Assembly: GCF_024586455.1 (NCBI RefSeq)
Contig: NC_065923.1
Span: 682,001-746,000 of the forward strand
DNA from: Bactrocera neohumeralis
Taxonomy: Eukaryota > Arthropoda > Insecta > Diptera > Tephritidae
Direction of reading: 5' to 3'
Length of the DNA stretch: 64,000 bases
Below are positions 48,442-60,640 of the stretch, piece after piece. The first letter of the stretch is position 1. Every line of letters starts with the position of its first letter. The position numbers and the translations under genes were made by a program. The notes under the pieces were generated by a model. The model saw only the letters and a list, made by a program, of their open reading frames with translations, did not search any database and was not told the DNA's origin.

Positions 48442-51070
48442 TTGTGCGATCGCTTTACTCGTCAAAACAAAATCATTTCAAACATCATTGTAACGGTGTA
48501 AAATACTGCAGAAGTTTTGTTTTTAATCGGACATAAATCGAAAGTCCTGCTGGTTATGCAAGTCCGCAGATCGTGTCGGATGCAATAGTTCATCATCTTC
48601 GGCACTGATCGGGTTTTCAAAATTTCGCTTATTGTGAAAGTCAACGGAAATTTTTTGGCAAAAGTTCTGAACTGTACATTCCTGGATATATGTATGAAAA
48701 AGACTTCAGTTTCATTTTTAAAGGTCTAACAGTAAAGAGCACTATTTGTTGCAACACAGAGAAAAATTATGTGATCCTTCCACGATCTAAACATGAACAG
48801 TTTACACTTGAACTTTTATATTTTTTTGCCGTAAAATTTTGTGCAGCAGACTAGGGCTATAAATCTCCAAAATCGGGCCACGATCGTAACTCTTTTCGGT
48901 ATATAGTATTTAATTTATTCAACTTATAACTGTGCATGTGACTATTAGCTACTTTTCACGATTGAAATAAATACTTTTAACCACAATCCGGTAAATGATT
49001 CCACAATTCAGGGCACGCCTACTCAAAGCATGCTCGCAGTTTTCGCGTAACTTTTTAAATGCGCTCTGCGCCATTTAGTTTGATTAAATTCCGAAAGCTC
49101 CACACTAAGCCACTGCATTTAAATCGAAAATATTTATTGGTATAAATAAGCATGAAGCACACACACACATACAAACAGTTGTAATAGATATACATGTATC
49201 TACATAACGGCTGTTGCATTGCAGAAATGAGAGCACAAAAAGGGGAAAAAATCGAAAAAATTTATAGATAATCATATAGTAAATATTGCCGCCTTTTAAT
49301 TATTAGCTAATTGCTAGTGTTTTCTCCAGTTTTTCTTCGAACAAACCTTATTACTTATTACTTTGTTGTGTTTCGGAATTACAACTCCTGTTTAATTGCA
49401 ACGAATGACAATTACGGTGTTTAAAAATTGCAAAAACAGCAAAAACAAATCAATGACTATAAAATGCAACAACAACACTAGAGAGATAATAATAACAAAT
49501 GCAATTGCAATCGTAATAATATTGCAAGAAAGCACTCGCACGCGCTCATATGCATGTCTACATACATACATATATGTATGTATATTTGTGTGTGTGTACA
49601 CGTGCATCGACAAGTAGTAAATTAATGCAGCTTAACATTTTTATAGTTGCATGCGATGAAAGTAATTTTTTCCATAGTTTCTACCGAGCTGATTGTTTTT
49701 TCTATATTTTTTGTTTTGTTTGTGTATTTTTTTCGCAAAACACCATAATCAGCGTCTGGCAAGTGCAGCAGTGAGCAGGCCGGCCACAAACGCTGCCGAG
49801 CGCATGGGTGCAATGGTTCGGGCGGAAGCTAGCGGCCAATGGTTTAATCAGAAACGAAAACAAAACAACTGCAATAACAACAACAACGAATTGGAATTGT
49901 AATGCAATAAATAATTACACTTAAGTATATGTATAGGAAATGCCCTGCACACAGACACACACCTGCTCGAACTTGTATATGTTATTATATTATTTCACTT
50001 GAATGCATGCAAAACGCTGCAAAATGCATAGAAACACACACATGCATGTATAAATGTCCGTATGTCTATGCCAAAGTTTTACTTAAACAAAATTAACTTT
50101 ATAATTTTTATGGCAATTGCAATGGCAATGGCGGTGAAAGAAGGAAAATTCATCATTGCGAGCAAACGGCAGGCGAAACACAGAAGCAGTTACAAATACA
50201 CACACATACAAACACATTTACATATAAATACATTCATATACAAGCATATATGGCTATATTATTCTGCTGTAATTTCTCGTGTTCGCCCCTCTTTTGTTGC
50301 TTTGCCACTGCAACAACTTGAGTAAGTCATTCAAATTGTTGTTGTTGTGCGAGCACTTTTTATTTAACATATCATTACCGTAGTTTGCAAATTTGTAAAT
50401 GCATATTTTTTTTTTCTCAATATTTCTTGTGCTTCCTCGTGCAATTTGTGTTTCTGTATGTTTTGTGGCATGAAAATTAACATTTTAGCGCTGCATTTGC
50501 ATGTTGCAAGATAAACGGCTAATAAGGACTTGTGTGCAGGCAAATTTTCTGCAAAATTTAATGAGTGTGGGAGCAGGAATAATAATTTAGCAATTGTATG
50601 CTTCTTTCGCTCTTCTTGGGGCTTCTTTCATATAATTTCTATCCATAATAATCTATATTTTAAACAATTATTGCATGAGACAAGCTCTGTAGTATCTAGA
50701 AAGAGCAGAAATAGTCACAAAAGCTTAGTTACACATTTTTATCTAGTCAATTTCTAACTCTCAGAAGGTTACAAGGAGCTTTAACTTGAAAACATGATGT
50801 TTCAGAGGACCTCTTACTCAGACTTAAATCAGGTCAAGTCAGGTTAAGGAAACGCATAGAAAATATTTTTTCGTATCTAACGGACTTTTTTTAACTTATG
50901 GTTTTCAGTGATACAATAATTCTTTGGAGTTTGGTTTTTTTTAGTTTAGTTTTCCGTTTTATAATAAACAAACTTACTCCGAAACTAAATTTGCAAATAT
51001 TTTACGAAAGCGTTCAATATTCGGTCGATATTATCTTCCACCAGAGTCGAGAATTCGGAATTCGGGTTTA
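48442..51070. other. bab2 intron, no recognised gene
   Basis: CATA/TATG palindromic microsatellite at 49559-49580, CAA triplets near 49868-49888, TTG run at 50338-50348. Short frames on both strands without matches. Confidence 0.4.
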
Positions 51071-51079
51071 CACAGCGTT

Positions 51080-51425
51080 TGTCTAGTGGATAAAGCACAT
51101 CCTCAGAAACGCCGTACATTGCATACAGAAAACGCTTTTGCTGCTATGTAGCAGAGTACGGCCCCCGAACCACAGGGCCCCGAATGAGTCCATTCACCCT
51201 TGCCTGCGACATTGGGAGAAGTATCCCTCCAAGAGCTGTTGAGCTATTTTTGTGACCCAACGTGAAGCCGCTTGTCTGCTTACGCAGATAAGCTCGAGAC
51301 GATTGATGGCTAGGAACAGAGTGTTTGCCACTTTATAGCTGGTACGGTGGCAATTTCTGCAAAAGTGCTCAAAGCTGGACCTTTCGGTGGGAATTTATTC
51401 AAGCCAGGTGCGACGATCATTAACC
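51080..51425. other. GC-rich block of unknown origin
   Basis: About 340 bp of clearly higher GC in an AT-rich intron, with CCCCCGAACCACAGGGCCCC near 51163 and AGATAAGCTCGAGACGATTG near 51285. No long frame and no family I recognise. It could be an LTR or SINE fragment, or a conserved regulatory block. Confidence 0.35.
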
Positions 51426-51714
51426 TAAAATCACTTTTAAAACATAATAGCAAAGCCATATCTGAAAACTTCATCCTTCATTTGCATTCTTGTTTAATTT
51501 TAAGTGCGTTTCGATCGCATTTAGTCTCCTTAATGCGAACTACATATAACCACATTCGAAACACTTTCCCGCTAGCTATGTATACATTTTTTATATTTTA
51601 TAAGGAAATTTTATTAATGCTTGTGTTTTGTTCGATTTGCCACTCTCCATCAGCACATTTATAAAAGATTTTTTTTTTTTAAATTTATATCGTTAATATG
51701 TGTCTTTTGTTTAA

Positions 51715-52389
51715 GGGGTCCCGGTGGTCTAGAACGCTCAAATTAAGGGTGTTTTCTGAATTTTTTTAAGGTTTAAAACAGTTTACAGTTTATTTATACA
51801 CTTATGAAAAATACAAAAATATTTCTTTCTTAAATAAAAAAATTTTAACAATATTAAAAATGGCGTCCAAAAAAGCAATCTTAAAAAATTACTCTCGGTG
51901 CCGTTGTCGATTTTGACTCTTCTGAACAACTGAACAAAAAACCAAATAAATTATTAATCAGTAGGAGTGCATCTATCGCTGGTACTACAGCCAAAAAATA
52001 AAATTTTTTTGAAGTTCAGATTCTGAAAACAACTATTTTTGGACCAGTTTTAGATCGAAAAAAAATCGAAGTTCCTAAAATTAAAATTTGATCGTAGTCC
52101 CCGCGATATATATTAATCTTATAAACACGATATTAATATTTCAAGTGATTTGGATGGACAGTTTTTTTTTTCATCAACGGCACGCCGAAAAAAGTAGTTT
52201 TGAGATAAATGAGTTTAAAGTATCCATTCATCGAGCGCCTCGACCGCGCGCTACCTGCTAAAACGGCTATAGAAGCTAAAATAATATGAATATCCTTGCA
52301 AAAATTATACAGTATATTCTTAAGGGACTATACTTTCGAACCAACCAAAAAACATCGATTTTTTTTAAATTCTAGACCACCGGGACCCC
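51715..52389. mobile_element. 675-bp TIR element (MITE) flanked by TTAA
   Basis: Perfect 20-bp terminal inverted repeats GGGGTCCCGGTGGTCTAGAA at 51715-51734 and its reverse complement at 52370-52389. Flanked by TTAA at 51711-51714 and 52390-52393. No open frame of note. TTAA duplication is the hallmark of the piggyBac superfamily, but piggyBac ends usually start CCC, so the assignment is open. Perfect TIRs suggest fairly recent activity. Confidence 0.9.
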
Positions 52390-52393
52390 TTAA

Positions 52394-53139
52394 TAATGTT
52401 TGGATTCGGTTACAAAAATTGAATTTTTATGTAGACCAAAATACTTTGTATTAGATATCATAATTTTGTTGAAAATGTGGATTAAGAGATGCTACCTTCA
52501 TTTAAAATTAAATTTGCCCATACAAATCAGTCGTAAGATATTACTTGTAACCGCTACACTAACAGCTGATTTGTGAGCACATAATATACACAAATATAAC
52601 TGTACCCTTAACCATTTTAATTAGTAATTTACTAATGGTAATTATATATTGCTAAAATCTCTGTTGATTTCACCGTTTTGACTGCTGTACATAACTGAAA
52701 ATGATGGGCACAATGCGTCACTTTAGCAAATACATACATAAATTGGGGCTTAACTGGATGTATAGCGGAATACCAAATTAGATGTAAAGTGCACTAGAGA
52801 TAACAAAGAGAGTACCATACCATACTTGGCAGATGAGAAGGCAAGATAAACGTACACCTTATGTACCTCGATAAGGCCAATTGCAGATAAAGGCACTTTT
52901 GAGTGCTGTATTGGAGCTTTACACAAGGTACGGAAGTATGTATGTATTAATATATGATATATTGAAGGATATGAAGGTTTTTCTCTCAAAATTGATAAAT
53001 CTTTAGTGTCTAAGAGAATTCTTCCTACATATATGATGGACATTTTGGTGACTACTAATTCCTCTTCCAGTAATAAAGAAAAAGTCTATATTTAGTTTTT
53101 CAATTTCAATCTTATTTTTGAATTCTAAGACTCTTCGGA
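52394..53139. other. bab2 intron, no recognised gene
   Basis: AT-rich, nothing supported. Confidence 0.4.
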
Positions 53140-53310
53140 AAACTGCTAGTTTACTGTAAAAAATCTCAGATAAATAACTCAAAAACTGAGCGACCAGTTC
53201 GCGTATGTATAGACAAACAGGCAGATGGATAGGACTATATCCACTCAGTTCGTCACCATGATCATTTACCAGTTATATGTATTTTTTTAAGATCTCCTGC
53301 TCAGGGCCTA
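53140..53310 (-). repeat. Family B fragment, reversed
   Basis: CTCAAAAACTGAGCGACCAG, TTCGCGTATGTATAGACAAA, CACTCAGTTCGTCACCATGA, TCATTTACC: the reversed core region. Confidence 0.6.
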
Positions 53311-56300
53311 CAAAAAATAAAGAACTAGCGAAGAAACTGTTTACCAAATTTTTTCCAAAATTTACTTTTAGTAACGTATAATATTGAGAAATTCGTAAAA
53401 TAAATAAAATATCTATATATTGGTTTTATATATCATAGTCACCGAACAAATCCTGATCATTGAATATTTCTCACACTGTTGAGCAAACATAAACTATATT
53501 TTCCATAATTTTACGCTGTTTAGAGAATATATTATATGTACATATGTAAACCTTGTTAGCTGGAGATGCTAAAACTTTGTCTAGCAATGCGCACAAACGT
53601 AAGGACAATAATTCTGCAAACTTCAAATATTTCTCAGTTGCATATTTTAGCTTGCGCCATTCTATATTTACAAATTTTAATCCACTGAGGTAACTACACT
53701 TCCGTGCCAAATGTGTTTGATGAAAAACTGGCATTCAAAGCAATTTCACTTATCAACTCAGCAACCATAAAATCCAATAACACGAGTGAGTGTGTGCAAA
53801 ACATAAATGAAATAAAAATTCTAAAATAAAATGTAGCAGAAAGACGCAAGTGCATAGAGCTGCCTGCATTGCTTGAAAGGCGCCACTAGGCGTATACTTT
53901 ACCTGCAGCGCCAGTGCATTGTCTGCGCGTCTGTGTACAAAAGTAAACGAGCCTACCTGACGCGTAGCAATATTTATTTGCCCACATATTTATATACATT
54001 GCGTTGTTGCAAATAAATTTCAAATGTCCAAAACTCGCACACACACACATACGGACACGTAGCTGTGAGTTTGCATAGGCCAGACACGCATACACACTAA
54101 TCATCAAAATGAAAATGAAAAACTTATTAAAGGACATGAGTAAAAGACCGAGCAGATAAAATGCCACAACACACACACACGAACTTATACGAACGAGTAT
54201 TTTTATATGGTATGCAATACGTTTGCATGCGTGTATCTGTGTGTGTGACCGTAAAGCAAAGCAACTTAGTTAGTATCAAAACACTTACATGCCACATTTT
54301 TTCATAGCTACAAACAAACAGTCGGCTGGTGGCATTAGCTGCGTACTGGCAACACTGCTCCGGCAGCAGCTTGCGGGGCGTGCAACAAGCTAGCCGAGCT
54401 CGTACATCACCTGTGCTCCTCATGCTCCTCATATCACTACAAAACTGGCAACTGGCAACTTGCAACTTATGTACAATCGCAAGCCGTTGCAAGCACCCCG
54501 TTGCAGCGCGTAGTTTTGCAAGTTGCAACAAGGCTGTCTCTTCAGCGTTTTTATATGTATGTGTGTGTTATATGTGAAAGTGTTTGTGTGTTCTGACAAG
54601 AGCAGTGCACAATGCGGTGGCAACAACGGCAATACCAACAAAAACAAAAGTGTATGCACAGCAATGGTGGAGCGCCAACGTCATTGCCTCTACCTGTGTG
54701 GGTATGCATGCATGTACCTCGGTGTATGTGTACTGCTGGTGCCCCTCGAAATAATATTTAATATTTAGAGAGAAATAAATATTAAATGAATGTGTTACTT
54801 AGAAAATCTAAAGGTATGCATAGAAGCAATCGCAATGCATGCGCCCATGTCTACCTGCACATAGCCACACACACACACTCATGCAAACATGTATGGTTAC
54901 AAATACAGCGCTGTATAGAATCGGCTGTGGCAGTGACACTTGTGTTTGCCATCAGTTACGGTGGCAGCAAGCAACCAGTCACCCGAATGACCCAATGCTC
55001 GCTGTGTGCCATTCGTAGGACTCAACTCGACTCGACTCTATTATACTATTTCGCTGTGTTTTTCGTTTGTCGTTTCCACATACTTTTTGTTGACCACCGC
55101 GTGCTCAATTCGCCGGTTGTGGATTAGGTGGGGTGCAGGTGCAAGGGAATGGGCAAAGTTGAAACAGTGCTTTTCAAGCGGTAAACTGGTGGCAATCAAT
55201 TTTTTGCATACTCTTCACTTTTGTGTTGGTTGTTGTTGGCGGTGGCCTGCTACTTTCTATTACTCTTGCACTAATACAATCAAAATAAAAGAGGTGGCAG
55301 CACTAATATATTCGCACGGCTAAGCCAACAAACCAGCAACACAAATCGTCAGCTAAGCAGCGTTTGAGCTCATAAGTCACCACAAACCAAGAAATGTTTG
55401 CTTGTGTGTTGTTGAAACCCCGTCGGAATTTTGTACTTAGAAAAAGGTAGGGGAAATATATTATGCAAATTTCGGGAGCAATGTATATATGTTTTGTTCT
55501 CTGAAGTAGGGGTAAATTGTAAACACATTTTATTTCGCGTAAGGTAACAGTATTTAAGGTTGTGTACCTCTAGTCACTGTTACAATGGAAAATATTGAAT
55601 CGAACAAGCAACTGGTACAAACAACTTAAACTGATATAATACATAAACTACATAAACTGGCCAAGTCGCCAAGTCTTTAATAGTAACAAATTAAACATAA
55701 CTGATATAATTTAAAAAAGAATAGCAAAGAGCAAACCACTTTAATTTGGTATTAAAATCAACCTTGCACTGGTTCTAAATTAGCTATCTCCAGTAATTTA
55801 TTTTAATAGCAGAGCAAAGCTAAAACCATCTAAACCATAAAGTACCGAATCGAAGACGGCTAATTCTTACTTCAGACTACAATATATTTCTTCCATTTTC
55901 TCAGAGGGTATATAACTAACTAACACACATTGATCTTACACAATCTTCATCACCTTGCCTCTACTGATTTCCTTACATATTTGCAATTTATATCTATTTC
56001 GTTTACACCCACACACACACACATATGCAAGCACCTCTGCACATATTCAAATTGCCACCCTTTGAAGACACAGGCAAACACACACGCCTAGAAATGCATG
56101 GCTAAAACCTTATAAATTATGTAAGACGAGCGTAATTTCTTATTTAAAATGCCATTAAATTTTTTGAATAGAAATTTTCTCGTCTTCTTCGTTCTTTTTT
56201 AAGGTGAACAGGGTATGTTAGCGGTGAAGCGAAGGTGCTGTTGTTGGTCGCTTGTAAATCAAACGGTGAGTGATGAATAAGCATGACAATCCGCGTGTGT

Positions 56301-57664
56301 AAGTGTGTGTGTGTTAATAATAAAAAATGAATATATATGAAACATATAACGGTAATAATATTCAGTGCATTTGCATATTGGCATGTGGTTCACTTGGCTG
56401 CGAAGGCAATGGATTCTTACGTGTCTGCTCGTGTGTATAGGTTTGTGTGTGTGTATTGGCATTCATTTACAGTAATTTAGAGTATTTGAAGCTCTGATTA
56501 TTCTGAACAAAGCAAAGTCCTGCAAAACTACAGGGATTGGACGGCGTGACAGTTGTTGAAGAATGTATGAAGTTGGTAGAGGCCATTTATTGCTCAGTAA
56601 ATACTATGTACATACTTACACATATTTTATTAAAAATTTTTGTATCTTTTTTGTCCTGTAGAAGTTCTAGTAAACTTAGCTTCCTTGTTGATGATGATGA
56701 TGTTGTTGATTTGTTTTAAGAGCAAAAATTAATTGCTTCAGAATTGATTAATTATTTTAACCTGTTTTTGAAATATTCTGCAATATCTTCAAGTAGAGGG
56801 TTTTAAAACAAAAACAAGTCGCCAACTTATACCTAAACTTAAATACCTATACAGTGTTCACTAAAGCTTCGTATGAAAGCTCCTCAGATTTTAGTCAACA
56901 TAAAAACTGCATATACACGCACATATATGTGTGTTATACCTACATACGTATAAAGAAGTATTGACATTACCTTGTTCACAGACCTTCGCGCCTAAATGTT
57001 GTTATGTGTAGAGTTCAAAACGCCGAAGTGCCTCACTAAATTGCAACGTATAGGCTCACTGAAAACAACTCATGAAATGTGTGCCTAGAACTGCATAGTC
57101 AAATACACACCTGTATCTTGTACCATATACATACATATGTGTATGTATGTATTTTGCATTCGCAGCTCAAATAAGTTAGACGACTACTACCACGAGCTTT
57201 CACTATTCACTTGTGGATTCTGGCACAAAAAAGTCTGTGCAAATAGTAATTCATTAATTATTTTTTATTCTAAAAGTTTATGTTTATACAAAAGCAGTTA
57301 AATACATACCGGGAAACATACATATTTATGCATCTGCATATATGGGTGAAAGCATAGTATATCTCTTCTTGGCTCGTTTTCACTAGTTATTCGTTTATTT
57401 TTCATCTAGTGGACATAAATTATTCAAGAGTATGGTAAATGAATGCAATAGGCGATGGTAGGGGGATATGAAGCGATAAAGAGTGTGTTTGGCCGAAGAG
57501 AAAGGTTGAGAAGATTGCAAGGAAAAGGAAAAATAAGTAAAATTTAAATTGAGGTGAACATAAATAAAGAAATACTAAATTGAAAAAAAAAATAATTGAA
57601 TTCGAATTAAAAGAAATCATAAAAAATATCGATTTAAATAAAATAAATAAATTTAATTGAATTT
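53311..57664. other. bab2 intron, no recognised gene
   Basis: 53860-55320 is GC-richer with CA/TG tracts (54040, 54170, 54560, 54868) and many overlapping frames on both strands, none convincing. 56680-56715 carries GATGATGATG/TTGTTG triplets. 57420-57620 is purine-rich. Confidence 0.4.
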
Positions 57665-57860
57665 AGTTTTTTAGTAGCATATAGCAGTCATACAAACTGA
57701 ACGATCAAAATCAAAGCCTTATATTTGTATTGTACAAGATTTTTCCAAGATAACGGTAAACACTCCAAAGAAATTGTTCAGCATATAGCTCATACAAACT
57801 GATCGATAAAAATCGAGATAAAGATCTTTTTATACTCTCTTATGCGTTATGATATATCGC
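57665..57860 (+). repeat. Family B fragment, forward
   Basis: Two internal units: CATACAAACTGAACGATC, AAAATCAAAGCCTTATATTT, then CATACAAACTGATCGATAAA and GATCTTTTTATACTCTCTTA. Confidence 0.65.
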
Positions 57861-60059
57861 TAAACAGTTATTACACATTTTTTTAACAGATGAATATATA
57901 TAATGTTTTCAAACTGGATTATTGATATATCGAGGTTATTTGGTAATCACCCATACTCGATTATCTGATAAAGAATTTACTTAAAGAGTTTTAAAGTTTT
58001 CACTGAAAAATGATCAGGCATTCATCAGACACACATAGAAATTGATAAAAATAAATATTTAATTTATGAACACTTGAGCAGCACTGAAGCGTGTCATAAA
58101 AATTGGCTATCTAAGATTTGCCAAGATTTGGATTGTTGTGAATCCAGCGGGCAGCTGGCAAATCGAAAGGCCTAGCGTAATCAAAGAGAGTTAGAATAAA
58201 ACACTTTGTTTTGTAGAGTTAAACAGGACGATTTTTTCGTTGATATAAAGAGTAAACTGTTGACAGGAAATCAATCCTTTATTAACAATAATTAGTGATT
58301 ATTATGTTACATAAATATTAATTATATTTTTCTCCAAATCCAAACAAGTGTTTTGGTTACCCTGAATATCTAGATTATTTTGTTAATTTATAACCAGTTT
58401 GCAACTAGTTACCAGTTATTTGCTTGTGAAAAGAATAATTCACTAACTAAGTAGTTTCGGTTTGAGGTTTGTACCAGTTATTACTCTCACTGCTGGGTAG
58501 GAAAAAATACAAGTAACTTAAGCACAAGATTTCTAAGAAATAAAGTATTGTCTTAAAAGCGAGCGTCACACTTGCCTTCAAGCAAACTCCAAACACCGTC
58601 AATCAAATTTAGACCAACTGAACATATTCGTAAAGTTCAATTTGATGCCCATCTGACGCACTAATCGTGCTCAAATAGTTCACATACATATGTTTACGTG
58701 TTCATAATTTTTTTTTGTATAAAAGATCATTTATTTATTGCCAAATAACTGTGCGTCAATACACAGGTGTTGATTATTTAAATACTTACTTAAATGATAT
58801 GACAGCACTAGGCATATTTGCATGTACACATAGCGTACGTTTAAAAGACTTACCTGGAAAGAGAACAAAACAGAGGAAATAATAGTTAGAGAATGGTCAT
58901 ATTTGTGGTAATATATTCGTTATTTGTGCGTAAACACAGACATTTTATGTTATATATAAAATAATGTTAGTAACCTAAACATTTTTTATACAAATAATGT
59001 AAAGTTGATTGGGCGAAATGAGCAGGCAGCCGTACTTAGGCCGTCGTTATGACCATTGTGACCTAATGTACAGGAAGTCATCTAACAAATGGAACTTGGA
59101 GCTGCGATGTGCAAATATGCAGATAAATCTAATTAAAATTAAAATTAACTAAAAACTAAAACTGCATATTTAAATATACATATGTACATATAGTATACAA
59201 TGTATGTATACTTACAATCATGTTTTTATACATTTGTATAGTTTCGTTTGGGCACGCGATTTCACTTCCCGAAACGTTGTACATACTTTGTAAGTTTGTA
59301 TATGTAGGTATGCACAAATGTAACCGTATTATTTCTTGCCATTACTCAAATGCCATTAAAAAGCTGTTATTTGCGTAATTTAAATAAAAAGAAATAAAGT
59401 GAACACGCTTGCGTCATTGCCACCGCTACTCCAAGGCAGGAAATTATTCATAATATCAAAAATAAACAATAATAATACAAATAATTGAATATGCCAATTT
59501 AAGAAATGGAAAAAGATTGCCTGAGAAACACACAACGGCAGCAACAAAATCACAAATAAATTAAACATAAAACTCTGTGTATTTTCCTTTAATTTCATGT
59601 GCAAAACCTTGAGCAAAGCAATACAAAATTAATTCAGCCCACATTTAGGCAATGCAAAGGGCGCAATGAGGGAAATTTAATTATATGAATACAGGTACAT
59701 ATGTATATATGTATATGTATATGAGTATATATATGTACATATAAGTATGTGTATATGTATGTGAGTATGTTAATACGCACAATAACTTGATTATATGCAA
59801 GTTTGAATTTGTATGACGGTATTATTAGCGTTATTAACAGTTAACTGCTGGTCTTGTGGGGGTAGAGTGGGTGCCGCATACATATGTATGTAAATATTTA
59901 GAAAAGAATGTAGGTATAAACAATATCTTACGCTTAAAATGAAAGAGTTGCAATTTTTATAAACATATGTATATAAATAGATTTATTATATGTACATACA
60001 TACATAGAAAGAGTCCCGAGTTACCGTCCGAATTTTATATTTCTTTTAAGGTATCTACA
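57861..60059. other. bab2 intron, no recognised gene
   Basis: TATG/TATA microsatellite at 59697-59770 and CATA at 59995-60006. No coding match. Confidence 0.4.
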
Positions 60060-60640
60060 ATACTATTGTTATTATTCTTATACCTTAAACAGGGCTTAAG
60101 TCTGCCATAAAGCTTGGTGAGCTGAGTCCATTTAGACATGTTCGCCTGTATTTACATTAACTTAGTCTCTCAGTTTTTGAGACATCGATTTGGAATTTTG
60201 CACATGTGCTTTTCTCTTCAAAGAGCTGCTCATATGTCGGATTCGCCGATATCAGACTATTATAGCATATACATACATATGTATGTATGTAGTTGCCAAA
60301 CGAACTGACCGATCGACCGATCCTTGTTGGGAACATTTTTTTATTAGACGAAACGAGATATTGTTACAATATTATTTAGTTCAGACAATTAAAGCATATA
60401 CAATGTAGCTGATCAAAATCAAGCCCTTGTATGGGAAACTTTTTTATTTTACAAAACAGCTTCAGATCATTGTCCAAGCTAAGGCTACAATCTCCGTGTA
60501 TATTGCTACGACCCATCTACTACAGCTTACATACATATAGCTGCCATACAAACTCTCCGAAGAAAATCAAGATGAAGATTCCCTTTCATATTATAAAAAG
60601 CACCTGTAAACGGCATTACAGCTTACCAAACTAAAAGTTT
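60060..60640 (+). repeat. Family B element, forward, longest copy
   Basis: ATACCTTAAACAGGGCTTAA, AAGTCTGCCATAAAGCTTGG, TGAGCTGAGTCCATTTAGAC, CTCTCAGTTTTTGAGACATC, TCATATGTCGGATTCGCCGA, then two diverged internal units with AACTGACCGATCGACCGATC and CATACAAACTCTCCG. A CATA/TATG palindrome (60268-60291) has grown inside it. Confidence 0.75.

Noticed and set aside
54127..55323. Cluster of frames up to 134 codons on both strands
   Set aside because: Mutually overlapping, CA/TG-derived residues, no conserved motif; treated as noncoding intron.
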